DNA of 59,507 bases from Cytobacillus purgationiresistens (lineage in GTDB: Bacteria; Bacillota; Bacilli; Bacillales; Cytobacillaceae), in assembly GCF_030813235.1 (NCBI RefSeq), contig NZ_JAUSUB010000033.1:1-59507 (forward strand), given 5' to 3'. Positions 11,270 through 21,289 of this stretch are shown here, piece by piece (position 1 is the first letter of the stretch; every line of letters begins with the position of its first letter). A model generated the notes under the pieces. It worked only from the letters and a program-made list of their open reading frames with translations, made no database searches and was not told where the DNA came from. A program made the position numbers and the translations under genes.

Positions 11270-12049
11270 CTACTTTTTTATCGTATCCACATTTCGTTTA
11301 TAAATAAGCTGCAGCCCTTTTAATGTTAAAAACGGATCTACAACATCAATAATATTTGATTCTTTAGCAATCAGATTAGCAAGGCCACCTGTTGCAATGA
11401 CAGTCGCTTTCATAGTGGATTCGTCCTTCATTCGTTTGACGATACCTTCTACTTGACCCACATAGCCAAACAAAATCCCAGCCTGCATCGCTGAAACTGT
11501 ATTTTTACCAACGATACCCTCGGGACGTGCTATTTCTATTCTTGGAAGCTTTGCTGCTCTTGAATAAAGCGCTTCTGTGGAAATCCCAATACCAGGTGCA
11601 ATGGCACCACCCATATATTGCTTATGTTCATTAATATAGCAGTACGTAGTGGCTGTACCGAAATCAACAATAATGAGAGGAGATCCGTATTCATGAATGC
11701 CTGCAATCGCATTCACAATTCTGTCCGCTCCAACTTCTTTCGGATTATCATATTTAATGTTTAGACCTGTTTTAATGCCTGGCCCAACAACTAGCGGTTT
11801 TATATGGAAGTATTTTTGACACATTCTCTCTAGCGAGAACATGATGGGAGGTACTACAGAAGAAATAATGATTCCATCAATATCAGAAAATGAAAGCTTT
11901 TCATGCTCAAACAACGATTTAACAATCATCGCGTACTCATCCTCTGTTTTATGACGGTCCGTCTCAATGCGCCAATGATACTTTAACTCATCACCTTTAT
12001 ATACACCCAGAACCATATTCGTGTTCCCTATATCAAAAACAAATATCAA
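11270..12049 (-). CDS. coaX: Type III pantothenate kinase
   Basis: It phosphorylates pantothenate in the first step of coenzyme A synthesis. The 259-residue protein belongs to the ASKHA fold, with [11 protein letters not shown] (phosphate 1), [23 protein letters not shown] (phosphate 2) and GGAIAPGI. The start codon is TTG at 12049, preceded by GGTGAG. It lies downstream of ftsH and upstream of hslO, the B. subtilis order. Confidence 0.95.
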   Translation of the reverse strand: MIFVFDIGNTNMVLGVYKGDELKYHWRIETDRHKTEDEYAMIVKSLFEHEKLSFSDIDGIIISSVVPPIMFSLERMCQKYFHIKPLVVGPGIKTGLNIKYDNPKEVGADRIVNAIAGIHEYGSPLIIVDFGTATTYCYINEHKQYMGGAIAPGIGISTEALYSRAAKLPRIEIARPEGIVGKNTVSAMQAGILFGYVGQVEGIVKRMKDESTMKATVIATGGLANLIAKESNIIDVVDPFLTLKGLQLIYKRNVDTIKK

Positions 12050-12154
12050 TCATCTCACCACTTTATATATAATATAAAACCAAATTTCACTGAAAACATC
12101 ATATCACACCTCACCCAAAATCGTATAATTAATTATCTTAGCAAAGCCCTCATC

Positions 12155-12212
12155 GGTGCCTGTCACCTCCAAGATTCGACACACTTGTCGAACCTTGGAG
12201 GTGACAGGCACC
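12155..12212. repeat. 58-bp nearly perfect inverted repeat
   Basis: The arms GGTGCCTGTCACCTCCAAG(A)TTCGACA and their complement meet around a 4-6 nt centre, with only minor mismatches. The GGTGCCTGTCACC ends are typical of short interspersed repeats I know from Bacillus genomes. It lies between the ftsH terminator and coaX, contains no ORF, and can form a long hairpin on either strand. Confidence 0.8.
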
Positions 12213-12225
12213 TTAAAGCAAAAAT

Positions 12226-12256
12226 AAAAAAACGCCCATCGCTGGGCGCTTTTTTA
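12226..12256 (-). terminator. ftsH terminator
   Basis: Minus-strand stem GCGCCCA / TGGGCG with a GCGA-type loop followed by TTTTTTT, starting within a few bases of the ftsH stop. It should separate ftsH from coaX. Confidence 0.9.
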
Positions 12257-14245
12257 TTTCTTACGATCTTCGTCGATGGCTGGTGGGTTTTCTTCTTCAG
12301 CAGGAGATTTCTTTTCAACTACTTCAGTAATTTCGCCTTCACCGTCTTGTTCATCGTCTTTTTTGATATTGATCTTCACTTTTACATCTTCTGAAGTTTC
12401 GATTTGTTTAACAGAACGGTCTGGTAATGTACCATGATCAGCTAAGTGATTGATCTGTTCAGCATCCAAAGTTTCTACTTCAAGAAGCGTTTTAGCGATA
12501 AGATCCAGCTTGTCACGATGCTCAGTAAGGATCTGTCTGCATCGTTCATAGCTTTCTTTTATCATACGTTGTATTTCTAAATCAATTTCATATGCAATGG
12601 CATCTGAATAATTTTGGTCGTTATTAAAGTCTCTTCCAAGGAAGACTTGCCCACCTTGTGCTTGACCGAATTGAAGAGGTCCAAGTTTTTCACTCATACC
12701 AAATTCAGTTACCATTCGGCGCGCAATGCCAGTGGCACGTTGGAAGTCATTGTGTGCACCTGTGCTGACTTCACCGAAAACAATTTCTTCAGCAACACGG
12801 CCACCAAGTAATCCTACGATTTTGTCAAGAAGTTCTGGCTTTGTTTGGAAATAACGATCTTCTTTAGGAAGCATCACCGCATATCCCCCAGCTTGACCAC
12901 GAGGGACAATCGTTACTTTGTGAACCATTTCGGCTTCATCCAAGATTAACCCGATCACTGTGTGTCCAGCTTCATGGAAAGCAACAATGTTTCTTTCCTT
13001 CTTAGATATGACACGGCTCTTCTTCGCAGGTCCTGCGATCACACGGTCCGTTGCTTCATCGATATCTGTCATATCTACTTTCTTCTTGTTTCGGCGAGCA
13101 GCTACGAGAGCAGCCTCATTAAGAAGATTTTCTAAATCTGCACCAGAGAATCCAGGCGTGCGCTGAGCAATCGCTTTAAGATTAACCCCTTCATCCAATG
13201 GTTTGTTTTTAGCATGTACTTGCAATACTGCTTCACGACCTGTTACATCTGGGCGTTCAACTGTAATTTGACGGTCAAAACGTCCTGGACGCAATAACGC
13301 TGGATCTAGAATATCAGGGCGGTTTGTTGCTGCAATGATAATGATTCCTTCATTAGCTCCGAAACCATCCATTTCAACAAGCAATTGGTTAAGCGTTTGT
13401 TCACGCTCATCATGGCCTCCGCCTAATCCTGCTCCACGCTGACGTCCAACTGCATCAATCTCATCAATGAAGATAATACAAGGTGCGTTTTTCTTAGCAT
13501 TCTCAAATAAGTCACGAACACGTGATGCACCAACACCGACAAACATTTCAACAAAATCTGATCCACTAATAGAGAAGAATGGTACGCCTGCTTCACCTGC
13601 TGCTGCACGTGCAAGCAATGTTTTACCAGTACCTGGAGGTCCTACTAAAAGAACACCCTTTGGAATTCTCGCTCCTAATTCAGCAAATTTTCTTGGGTCT
13701 TTCAAGAACTCTACTACCTCAACTAGCTCTTGTTTCTCTTCATCCGCTCCAGCTACATCTTTAAAGCGAACTTTCTTTTTACTCTCATCATATAGCTTCG
13801 CTTTGCTTTTACCGAAGTTCATCACACGGCCACCGCCGCCTTGCGCTTGGTTAAGCAAGAAGAAGAATAGAATGAAAATGATAATAAATGGAATGATTGA
13901 AGTAAAGAACGTTACCCAGCCGCTAGTTTCTTTAGCTGGAATAATTTCCACCTTTGAACTTTGAGTTAGCTCTTCGACACGATCAAGGATAGCATCACTA
14001 TTAGCAACGTACGTAATAAAGTACTTTCCTTCCTCGTAATCCTCCAGTTGACCTCTTACCTCAAATACGCCTCTTTCAGGCTGCAAGGAGACTGATTTAA
14101 GCTCTCCACTTTCTAAAAACCCGACAAATTCGTCATATGTAACCTGTTCTGTCGGTTCGTTGTTGCCGTTAAAGAAGCTGACAACCCCTATAATGACTAA
14201 AAATATTAATAAATAAAAGATGGTATTTCGGAAAATACGATTCAT
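12254..14245 (-). CDS. ftsH: ATP-dependent zinc metalloprotease FtsH
   Basis: A hexameric membrane AAA+ protease that degrades misfolded membrane proteins and regulators. The 663-residue protein has two membrane segments (about 8-25 and 112-132) bracketing an external domain. The AAA module has Walker A GPPGTGKT at 202-209, Walker [16 protein letters not shown], and SRH residues in RPGRFDR. The zinc site HEAGH lies near residue 425. The C-terminal tail is acidic and proline-rich, ending [14 protein letters not shown]. It has its own promoter and terminator, downstream of hpt. Confidence 0.97.
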   Translation of the reverse strand: MNRIFRNTIFYLLIFLVIIGVVSFFNGNNEPTEQVTYDEFVGFLESGELKSVSLQPERGVFEVRGQLEDYEEGKYFITYVANSDAILDRVEELTQSSKVEIIPAKETSGWVTFFTSIIPFIIIFILFFFLLNQAQGGGGRVMNFGKSKAKLYDESKKKVRFKDVAGADEEKQELVEVVEFLKDPRKFAELGARIPKGVLLVGPPGTGKTLLARAAAGEAGVPFFSISGSDFVEMFVGVGASRVRDLFENAKKNAPCIIFIDEIDAVGRQRGAGLGGGHDEREQTLNQLLVEMDGFGANEGIIIIAATNRPDILDPALLRPGRFDRQITVERPDVTGREAVLQVHAKNKPLDEGVNLKAIAQRTPGFSGADLENLLNEAALVAARRNKKKVDMTDIDEATDRVIAGPAKKSRVISKKERNIVAFHEAGHTVIGLILDEAEMVHKVTIVPRGQAGGYAVMLPKEDRYFQTKPELLDKIVGLLGGRVAEEIVFGEVSTGAHNDFQRATGIARRMVTEFGMSEKLGPLQFGQAQGGQVFLGRDFNNDQNYSDAIAYEIDLEIQRMIKESYERCRQILTEHRDKLDLIAKTLLEVETLDAEQINHLADHGTLPDRSVKQIETSEDVKVKINIKKDDEQDGEGEITEVVEKKSPAEEENPPAIDEDRKK

Positions 14246-14278
14246 CCCTTACCTCCTCCCACGGTAAACAAACTACAT

Positions 14279-14306
14279 AGTATAGTATCATAGAAAATCG
14301 TGCCAA
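14279..14306 (-). promoter_or_regulatory. Probable ftsH sigma-A promoter
   Basis: Minus-strand -35 TTGGCA (14301-14306) and -10 TATACT (14279-14284), 16 bp apart, lie about 35 bp before the ftsH start. GGGAGGAGG serves as ribosome site further down. This suggests ftsH can be transcribed independently of hpt. Confidence 0.5.
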
Positions 14307-14391
14307 TACAAGGATTTACACTTATCATAACCGGGTCTATTCTTGTTGCATTTACGGGTTTTCGCATAGCGTTTCACTTAATATATTTCAC

Positions 14392-14940
14392 TTAGTTATT
14401 ATTGCTATATACCTCTGGTTTAAGAACGCCAATATATGGTAAATTACGATATCTCTCTGCATAATCCAGACCGTAACCGACCACAAATTCGTCAGGAACA
14501 TCAAACCCGACATAGTCTGCTTTAATAGCTGCTTTGCGTCCTGTTGGTTTATCAAGCAGTGTGACAATCTTAATCGTCTTCGCTTTTCTGTAGCGGAACA
14601 GCTCAACTAAATAACTTAAAGTCAACCCGCTATCAATGATATCTTCAATAATTAAAATATCGCGGCCTTCAACCGATGTATCAAGATCCTTTAATATCTT
14701 AACTTCACCAGTAGAAACCATTGAATTTCCGTAGCTTGAGACATCCATGAAGTCCATTTCAAGATGTGTATCCACACGCTTTAATAAATCGCTCATAAAT
14801 GGCATCGCACCTTTTAACACACCGATTGCCAATGGGAAACGACCTTGATACTCCTCAGTCAGATGAGCGCCTAAGTCCTTAATTTTCGCCTGAAGCTCTT
14901 CTTCAGTTATCAATACCTTTTCAATATCCTGTTTCATCAT
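14392..14940 (-). CDS. hpt: Hypoxanthine-guanine phosphoribosyltransferase
   Basis: A purine salvage enzyme that makes IMP/GMP from PRPP and the free base. The 182-residue protein carries the PRPP motif [21 protein letters not shown], the purine-contact region [42 protein letters not shown], and the expected start [11 protein letters not shown]. It is 23 nt downstream of tilS. The tilS-hpt-ftsH order is conserved; in B. subtilis TilS and HprT act together on ftsH expression, which is known there and inferred here. Confidence 0.96.
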   Translation of the reverse strand: MMKQDIEKVLITEEELQAKIKDLGAHLTEEYQGRFPLAIGVLKGAMPFMSDLLKRVDTHLEMDFMDVSSYGNSMVSTGEVKILKDLDTSVEGRDILIIEDIIDSGLTLSYLVELFRYRKAKTIKIVTLLDKPTGRKAAIKADYVGFDVPDEFVVGYGLDYAERYRNLPYIGVLKPEVYSNNN

Positions 14941-14963
14941 AATTACATGTGCCCCCTAGAAGA

Positions 14964-16352
14964 TCATTGCTTTATGTATTTCAGCAGAATGTAGATTTTA
15001 TCAAAATGACTTTGTACTGTTTCTTGATATTTTTTTAAACCGGGAAGCCATAAGATTCGACCATCTCCATCTGTCACAACAGGCCAGGTCTTTCTTTCAT
15101 GCAATGGCACCTTTTGGTCTATAAAAATATCCTTTAACTTTTTGCTGCCTCTTATTCCCCTTAATGTCATTCGATCCCCATCTTTTCGCGTTCGAATAAT
15201 TAAAGGAAGAGTCAACGATGAAGGTAAAAGCAGCCAATCAGAGCAGCTATCGCCTTCATTTTTATCGGTGTATTCTAACGTAATCCTTCCCCCATATGGA
15301 AGCTTTATTTCCCCAGGTCCATGAAGGTTAAAACAATATGTATGTACAGGTGCTTTTATAGAAAAATGAAAATAGCATTTTTGATAAGAGCGTACAATCG
15401 TTAAACCGTTTGGGAAATTCAAGGTCCCTGATGGGTGGGGATTGGTAAGCAAGGAAAAAACATTCTCGATATGCGTTGCAGATAAAGAAGGCGGCTTTTC
15501 CTGATATAGATAGTTTAATATTAGTTGAATCCCTCTTCTTTGTAAAGGCATTGGCACACTACTAAAAGAGTCAATATTAAGGACTATCTCGCCTGGTTGT
15601 TTCTTATCCATTACTCTATTCATATAATCGGCCGTTAATTCCTGCAGGAACGCTTCATCTCTTCGCAACTCTTCGCTGAATCTCTGAAAATGTTCATGAA
15701 CTTGGGGATTTTCCTGCCTTAAAAATGGTAACACTTTTTTTCTAAATCTATTTCTGCTGTAGATACCTTTTTCATTACTAGGGTCCCGCCTTGGCTCAAT
15801 CTGATGCTCCCCGCAGTAATCTTCAATCTCTTTTCGGCTTAAGCAAAGAAATGGTCTCAAAATTTCTCCCTTACCAAAAGGTCTCTTAAAAGGAATGCCT
15901 GCTCTAGCACTGCCGGTACTTCCTCTCGTTAGCCTCATAAGGACCGTTTCTATTTGATCATCTCCATGATGACCTAACGCCAAATAATCTAGCTCCTTAT
16001 CTTCCATAACCTCTTCATAAAATTGATAGCGGCAAATTCTTGCAGCGTTTTGGGAGCTCTGCCCAGTCCTCTCCATATACTCAGTTACGTTCACTCTTTT
16101 CATCGTAAAAGGGATTTTTCTCTCCTCACAAAAACGCTGTACAAATAATGCGTCCTCATAAGATTCTTCTCCCCTAAACATATGATCGACATGAATAGCA
16201 ACAATATGAAATGGCGTCTGCTTTTTCTGCCTATGCAAATAATGAAGAAGTGCCATGGAGTCAGGGCCGCCAGACACTCCAACCCCTATTTTCTTTTCTT
16301 TTAACTCCACGTCTTTATTTATTAAATAAGACTTTACCTTTGAATCAATCAT
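14964..16352 (-). CDS. tilS: tRNA(Ile)-lysidine synthetase
   Basis: It modifies the wobble C of the CAU-anticodon tRNA-Ile to lysidine using ATP and lysine. The 462-residue protein has the PP-loop SGGPDSMALL (about residues 27-32), the LALGHHGDDQIETVLMRLTRGSG-type core, a middle domain, and a C-terminal TilS domain near residues 380-450. The ATG at 16352 is preceded by AAGGAAG at 7 nt; the 16-residue longer frame has no ribosome site. It lies upstream of hpt. Confidence 0.95.
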   Translation of the reverse strand: MIDSKVKSYLINKDVELKEKKIGVGVSGGPDSMALLHYLHRQKKQTPFHIVAIHVDHMFRGEESYEDALFVQRFCEERKIPFTMKRVNVTEYMERTGQSSQNAARICRYQFYEEVMEDKELDYLALGHHGDDQIETVLMRLTRGSTGSARAGIPFKRPFGKGEILRPFLCLSRKEIEDYCGEHQIEPRRDPSNEKGIYSRNRFRKKVLPFLRQENPQVHEHFQRFSEELRRDEAFLQELTADYMNRVMDKKQPGEIVLNIDSFSSVPMPLQRRGIQLILNYLYQEKPPSLSATHIENVFSLLTNPHPSGTLNFPNGLTIVRSYQKCYFHFSIKAPVHTYCFNLHGPGEIKLPYGGRITLEYTDKNEGDSCSDWLLLPSSLTLPLIIRTRKDGDRMTLRGIRGSKKLKDIFIDQKVPLHERKTWPVVTDGDGRILWLPGLKKYQETVQSHFDKIYILLKYIKQ

Positions 16353-16473
16353 ACTAATCTTCCTTATCGATTGCGTTTTCATTCTCTTCAAGCATATCAC
16401 TTTTGTATTGAACTTTTCAAAAAGATAAGGGCCTGTATGCTTCTTCTGTTAGGCTGGAACTCTTGACCAACTG

Positions 16474-16630
16474 CTTGTCGCCCCTGGGCGAGCCGCCTGC
16501 GCTTTTCTTTGTCCAGCTCCGGCGGCTAGGGGCTCGAGGTCTTAAGGCACATTGGAATTGAAGGAAAGACCGCCTTCATTCCCAATGTGCCTTAAGCTTG
16601 TCGCCCCTGGGCGAGCCGCCTGCGCTTTTC
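16474..16630 (-). repeat. Family A/B composite repeat, copy 2
   Basis: On the minus strand this reads GAAAAGCGCAGGCGGCTC, GCCCAGGGGCGACAAGC, then a hairpin with arms CACATTGGGAATGAAGG and CCTTCAATTCCAATGTG, then GACCTCGAGCCCCTAGCCGCC and GAGCTGGAC. The first 36 bases are then partly repeated again at 16470-16508. It fills the yabT-tilS gap, and the TGA stop of yabT is formed where the repeat begins. No gene is seen in 16353-16628. Confidence 0.75.
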
Positions 16631-17612
16631 AGATTACCTGCCCATATATATAGAAAAAGTATAGGCAGGAGATGAGGAGGATGAGCATGAGGGTTTCGGC
16701 TACCCCTCCCTTTTTCTTCTTTTTCTGCTGCTTTAGAGGGGCAGTTGCATGAGCTTGTTGGGCGGGCTTGGTGTGTTTCTGCATTCTTGTTTGCTGCTGA
16801 CCAGTTGAACCTTGCATGTTCTCTATTAGTGATTGTCTCATTTCAAGCGCTGAGTGATATTTTCCTTGTAGCGCATGTAGGATGACTGATTCATACGGCT
16901 GTAATTGTTTACTCTGCTTTACCCTTTCTTTAAGCTGTTCCAAACCTCCTGCATCTTTATTAAACCGGCTAGGATAGGCACAGTTAATCAGGATCATCGC
17001 TACGGCGAATAAATCGTACGTGGGGTCTGCTTTACGAGAGCCGAGTCCCCAGTAACCCCGATCATAGAATTCTGTAAATTCCTTAATTGCCCTTCCTTGA
17101 ATGGTCGTTCCGCCTACATCTATACATCTTATTTTAGGTGGTGGGCCTGTAACAATTAAATTCTCCGGTTTGAGATCTCCAAATACCCAGCCAGCTTTGT
17201 GCAGCTTATCCAGATCACTTAATAACTGCAAAATGAGTACTGCCGTCCATGAGTCTCCTTTTTGTTTAATAAAGCTAAGTAAGTCTGGCCCTTGTATATA
17301 TTCCATTACATAAAAAGAGATTACTTTCCCTTGTGTTTTCCAATCATCGACATCAAGCAAAGAAGGTCCCAGGGGTGACCCTTGGACCTTTGAAAAGGAT
17401 TTTAGCACATTGACTTCAGATGTAACCGAAATGCCGTTATCACTCATTTTTAATGCTACATGCTGATTTCTGAACTTTGCTAAATAGACAACTCCGTTTG
17501 CACCGTAGCCTAATTCCTTTTCAATTAAATAGCGATTTTGATGCCATTTTCCATCTATGACCGTTCCCCGATTAACATTAAATTGACTCTTCATAGAATT
17601 CATCATCATCAC
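16629..17612 (-). CDS. yabT: Membrane-anchored Ser/Thr protein kinase YabT
   Basis: A Hanks-type kinase. In B. subtilis YabT is a DNA-activated sporulation kinase. The 327-residue protein has the glycine loop GYGANGVVY (35-43), the ATP lysine in VALKM (K55), a catalytic loop FGDLKPEN with D146, and IDVGG (D165) in place of DFG. A basic KKKKK linker and one C-terminal membrane helix (about 303-325) anchor it. The start overlaps yabS by 35 nt; several ATGs (MMMMNSMKS) are possible and none has a strong ribosome site. The stop codon is shared with an intergenic repeat. Confidence 0.9.
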   Translation of the reverse strand: MMMMNSMKSQFNVNRGTVIDGKWHQNRYLIEKELGYGANGVVYLAKFRNQHVALKMSDNGISVTSEVNVLKSFSKVQGSPLGPSLLDVDDWKTQGKVISFYVMEYIQGPDLLSFIKQKGDSWTAVLILQLLSDLDKLHKAGWVFGDLKPENLIVTGPPPKIRCIDVGGTTIQGRAIKEFTEFYDRGYWGLGSRKADPTYDLFAVAMILINCAYPSRFNKDAGGLEQLKERVKQSKQLQPYESVILHALQGKYHSALEMRQSLIENMQGSTGQQQTRMQKHTKPAQQAHATAPLKQQKKKKKGGVAETLMLILLISCLYFFYIYGQVI

Positions 17613-18315
17613 GGGAAAGCAGGCTTCTTAAAGATTTTTTCTTTTTGAAATAAGTTAAGGCTTCACGAATGGCAGGTCCAGTTGGAGTAGTACCTCCAGT
17701 TGTCAATTTTGAAAAAATACTAGTGAGTGATTCAAGTTTAGGTGTCCAATCCAGCATTTTTTCGACATCATTCTTTTTCCCGGGAAATACGAATAATGAG
17801 AATCTGTTTTGACCCGAACGAGCATTAAGGCTTAAAGATAGATCAAACAGCGCTTCCTTCACCGTTGGAAGCTTTTGCTTCATACTCGCGCTTGTGTCGA
17901 CAAGAATTAAGACCTCAAGCTCAACCGTCTCTCCCAGCTCATCAACAACCTCCATGACTTCGCCCCTTTTATCAGGAGGAAGATCCTCTACGGTTTGCCT
18001 ATTTCCTAAAATTTGCGATAACTCTCGATTTACGACGCCTTGTAATGTTTGGGTCATCGCTTTTCTTGTTACCATTTGTACCGTTTGTGAAAGCTGCTTC
18101 GCATATACTACTTGGCTGACACCACCACCTGACATTGCCATTCCTTCAATTTCCTGCATTCCTTGGTCATCAATTACATCATTTTCCATTACCCCTATAA
18201 CATTCACCGTAATTCCCTGCTCTTTGGCCAGCGCAGCCATTGCAATCGGGTCTTCTCCTTGGTTAGAGCATCCATCAGTAATAAGCAAAATTTGCTTCAA
18301 AGTTCCAGTTCTCAT
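17578..18315 (-). CDS. yabS: von Willebrand factor A domain protein YabS
   Basis: A 245-residue protein with two halves. The first is ILLITDGCSNQGEDPIAMAALAKEQGITVNVIGVM. The second is a VWA domain with the MIDAS motif DTSAS (near residue 154) and TGGTTPTGPA. It probably binds a divalent metal and mediates protein contacts. Function is unknown, but it is coupled to the kinase YabT in this and related genomes. The ATG at 18315 is chosen because GGAGG lies 8 nt upstream. A family A repeat lies just upstream in its 5' region. Confidence 0.88.
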   Translation of the reverse strand: MRTGTLKQILLITDGCSNQGEDPIAMAALAKEQGITVNVIGVMENDVIDDQGMQEIEGMAMSGGGVSQVVYAKQLSQTVQMVTRKAMTQTLQGVVNRELSQILGNRQTVEDLPPDKRGEVMEVVDELGETVELEVLILVDTSASMKQKLPTVKEALFDLSLSLNARSGQNRFSLFVFPGKKNDVEKMLDWTPKLESLTSIFSKLTTGGTTPTGPAIREALTYFKKKKSLRSLLSRDDDEFYEESI

Positions 18316-18341
18316 CCTTTTTCCCTCCAAATCTGAAATGC

Positions 18342-18460
18342 AGAGGTGGCTTGTTCAGGGGCGACAAGCATAAGGCGAGTAGCCCATAAAGGTCGATTTT
18401 CACCTTTATAGGTTGCTAGTCTATGACCTCGAGCCCCTAGCCACCGTGGCTAGACATTAT
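18342..18460. repeat. Family A hairpin repeat, copy 3 (yabS upstream)
   Basis: It shows the flanks AGGGGCGACAAGCATAAG and CTATGACCTCGAGCCCCTAGCC around a hairpin with arms GTAGCCCATAAAGGT and ACCTTTATAGGTTGC, whose sequence differs from the other copies but is self-complementary. It ends about 25 nt before yabS, upstream of its ribosome site. Confidence 0.75.
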
Positions 18461-18586
18461 GAATTATTACCATTTTCAACGGAAATTGAAGGAAATATAC
18501 ATAAAACTGCGGATATAAGGAGAAGATAATCCATTCGATACTCCACCTAAAAACAGTTCACTTAGGAATTAAGCGGTTTAACCTAT

Positions 18587-21058
18587 TTAATTGGCTTTCT
18601 TTTGTGTCGAAATACTAGACCATTTAGGGATATTATGTTTGATTTTTGAAACAACGACTGTCATATCATCTTCAATATTGCCTGACCTTGATCGGATTAC
18701 CTCTTCCATGATTAGATCAGCCACTTCCTGCGGATCATCCGTTTTTAATTCAGTAATTTTACGCTTCATCCATAAATCGAAATTTTCCACATGCTTCGGC
18801 CCCTCGAAAATGCCATCGCTCATCATGACTAATAAATCCTCTGCCTTCAGTTGCTTGCTTACGACATCTACATCGAAATCCTCTATGATTCCAATTGGCA
18901 GATTACTTGCCTGGATCTTCATGACCTGTGTGCCACGCTTAACAAAGCTTGGTGTGGAACCGATTTTCAAAAACTTCGCATCAGCGTTCTGCAAATCAAT
19001 CATTGCTAAGTCTAAAGTGGAGAAAATTTCATCTGTTGTTCGCAAGGAAAGAACAGAATTGACCGATTTGATCGCCACTTGCTCTTCAATCCCTGACTGC
19101 AATATTTTTTGTAATAACTGGAGGGTTTCTTGACTTTCACTATGCGCTCTCTCTCCATTGCCCATTCCATCACTTATGGCAATCGCATATTTTCCGCTTC
19201 CCAGTTCAATCATTGAATAACTGTCACCTGATACAAGTCCACCATCCTTTGCTGCATGTGCAACGCCTGTTTCAACAACAAATGCTTTGGCTGAACCGAA
19301 AGAAACATGACAGAAATCGCTCGCAAATGCAGCGCATTCTTCAGAATTAACGAGAATCGTCTCACCCAATATATCTGACAGCATCGGGGCGATCAGTTTC
19401 TCGCATTCCCCATGGCCATTGCAATATGGAATAGTCATTTCAATATCGACATTCCCTTGCTCTAGGCTGTAAATCTCCACCTGTTCTATTTGCACGCCAA
19501 ATTCCTGCATCGCCTGTAAAATAAGCTCTTCTTGTTTATGGTGGTTCTCCCTCTCTCTTTGAATCTCTTTTGCAAAATTCCCCATTACAGCCGATACACC
19601 CAACAGTTGATCGGCAACAAGCTTTCTGCTTTCCTGCACTTGCTTTTTCAATCTTTGATTCGCTTTAAAAAAGGTTAATTCCTGTTGGATAACTTCAGTT
19701 GTTTTTTTCGACCGCGTACAATGCTTTTCCCACTCTCTCTCCAACCTAGGAGAAACAGCACCTTCATTTTGATCCAAATCATTCATAATTTCTTTCATAT
19801 AGTCATAGGTTGTATTAAAGTTCCTTGACCAGCAGTGATCCTTCTTAAAGCATGTCTGACAGGTCTTCTCTGTCACATTGCTTAAAAAATAATCGAGTTC
19901 TCGATCCGTATCCTCCTCCCATTCAGAAGGTTCATTATTAGATGAGAAGCTTTTTGAAAGTGCCTGGAATACATTTGAAAATTGTGAGACCCTCTGAGCA
20001 GTGACATCTCTCATTTTCCTCATATACTGCTGTTGCTCTGCTGCATATTCAGGTGTACCTGGAATATGCTTAGATAACTTTACTGTTAAACCTTGGGGTG
20101 TAAGCAAGAATAGAAAAATAGCTGCCCCAGTTTCATATAATGTTTTGATTAGATTGGCTCCCCCATCACCGTACATGCCCATTAGCAAGGTGGCTATTAA
20201 AAGACCTAAGGCTACGCCTACTTTTCTTCCTTCTTTTAATAGACCGCCCAACAAGCCGGAAAACGCCAGTAGACTCATATGATAAAGGCTTGAAATATTA
20301 GCAAGGCTGAATATTAAGCCTGTTACGACACCAACCGTTGAACCGACAGTTGCTCCAGCAACAAATGCAAAGATTAACACTAAATATCGAGACATAATAT
20401 GCTCGATGGATAAATCATAAATAGACCAGCCGATCGTACCTGTCATAACAGATGCAAGCATAATGATTAAACAAACAATTTCCTCTGTTTTTAAGGACTG
20501 TCTTCGGCTATTTAGTGACAGCAACGGCAAGCTTTGCAAAAAGATCAGACATAATATAAAACCTAAACTTGCTTCCACACCAGCCATCATTAATTCATAT
20601 AATGAAACATTCCCCTTTAAAATCAGAGTTTTTAACAGGGTGCCCGATAACAAAGTAGCAAATACGAAAAAGGGCAATGCCTTCACTTCATTTTGCAACC
20701 ATTTTTTCGATACTCGGAAAGCGAAAAGAAATAAAAATGAAATGGCGAAAGTCGTAATCGCATGAGTGAAGGATAGGGTCGCAGCACCACCAACTAGTCC
20801 AATCAATGCAAGAGGGGCTTTATCTTTTCTAATTAAATAAACAGCCGCGAAAAACGGAAGAGTGAACGGGGTCAGCTGTGCAAGGATCAGCGCTCTACCC
20901 AGTAAAAATCCAATAATCAAAAAGACATAACCCTTTTTAAGAAAAAAAGTTTCAAGCCCTGTTTGGATATTGCCGAAAACTTTTCCTAATTCCATCTTGG
21001 GCTTATTTAGATTTACTCCACCAATTGGCTCTGTCATAGTTCTCTCTAGCTTCTCCAT
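18587..21058 (-). CDS. spoIIE: Stage II sporulation protein E (PP2C phosphatase)
   Basis: A membrane phosphatase that dephosphorylates SpoIIAA-P to release sigma-F in the forespore and takes part in polar septation. The 823-residue protein has an N-terminal region of roughly ten membrane helices (to about residue 320), a central regulatory region with a cysteine cluster (CQTCFKKDHC), and a C-terminal PP2C domain with VSGDSYSMIEL, ISDGMGNGERAH, MMSDGIFEG and DDMTVVV. Length and layout match the B. subtilis protein. Its promoter is of the Spo0A-dependent type. Confidence 0.97.
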   Translation of the reverse strand: MEKLERTMTEPIGGVNLNKPKMELGKVFGNIQTGLETFFLKKGYVFLIIGFLLGRALILAQLTPFTLPFFAAVYLIRKDKAPLALIGLVGGAATLSFTHAITTFAISFLFLFAFRVSKKWLQNEVKALPFFVFATLLSGTLLKTLILKGNVSLYELMMAGVEASLGFILCLIFLQSLPLLSLNSRRQSLKTEEIVCLIIMLASVMTGTIGWSIYDLSIEHIMSRYLVLIFAFVAGATVGSTVGVVTGLIFSLANISSLYHMSLLAFSGLLGGLLKEGRKVGVALGLLIATLLMGMYGDGGANLIKTLYETGAAIFLFLLTPQGLTVKLSKHIPGTPEYAAEQQQYMRKMRDVTAQRVSQFSNVFQALSKSFSSNNEPSEWEEDTDRELDYFLSNVTEKTCQTCFKKDHCWSRNFNTTYDYMKEIMNDLDQNEGAVSPRLEREWEKHCTRSKKTTEVIQQELTFFKANQRLKKQVQESRKLVADQLLGVSAVMGNFAKEIQRERENHHKQEELILQAMQEFGVQIEQVEIYSLEQGNVDIEMTIPYCNGHGECEKLIAPMLSDILGETILVNSEECAAFASDFCHVSFGSAKAFVVETGVAHAAKDGGLVSGDSYSMIELGSGKYAIAISDGMGNGERAHSESQETLQLLQKILQSGIEEQVAIKSVNSVLSLRTTDEIFSTLDLAMIDLQNADAKFLKIGSTPSFVKRGTQVMKIQASNLPIGIIEDFDVDVVSKQLKAEDLLVMMSDGIFEGPKHVENFDLWMKRKITELKTDDPQEVADLIMEEVIRSRSGNIEDDMTVVVSKIKHNIPKWSSISTQKKAN

Positions 21059-21093
21059 GTTTTACACTCCCCATTTTTTTATCGTTGCACATT

Positions 21094-21159
21094 ATTATAA
21101 AAGGATAGAACCTAAAACTTTGTCAAAATGATGTACAAGCTTTCAATTTTCGTTCGACT
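21094..21159 (-). promoter_or_regulatory. Spo0A-controlled spoIIE promoter
   Basis: Minus strand: perfect -35 TTGACA (21121-21126) and perfect -10 TATAAT (21094-21099) separated by 21 bp. This unusual spacing is the known hallmark of B. subtilis spoIIE, where Spo0A~P helps sigma-A. A Spo0A-box-like AGTCGAA lies at 21153-21159, upstream of the -35. Confidence 0.8.
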
Positions 21160-21289
21160 GTTTTCTCCGCAATAATCAATTAGCATACAAAAATAACCAA
21201 TAAGTGAAAGTTTTTTCGCACATTTTTATTCTATGAAACGAAGGAAACCTACTTATAGCAAGCTTTAGCTTCATCCAAAAATTGGCGAA

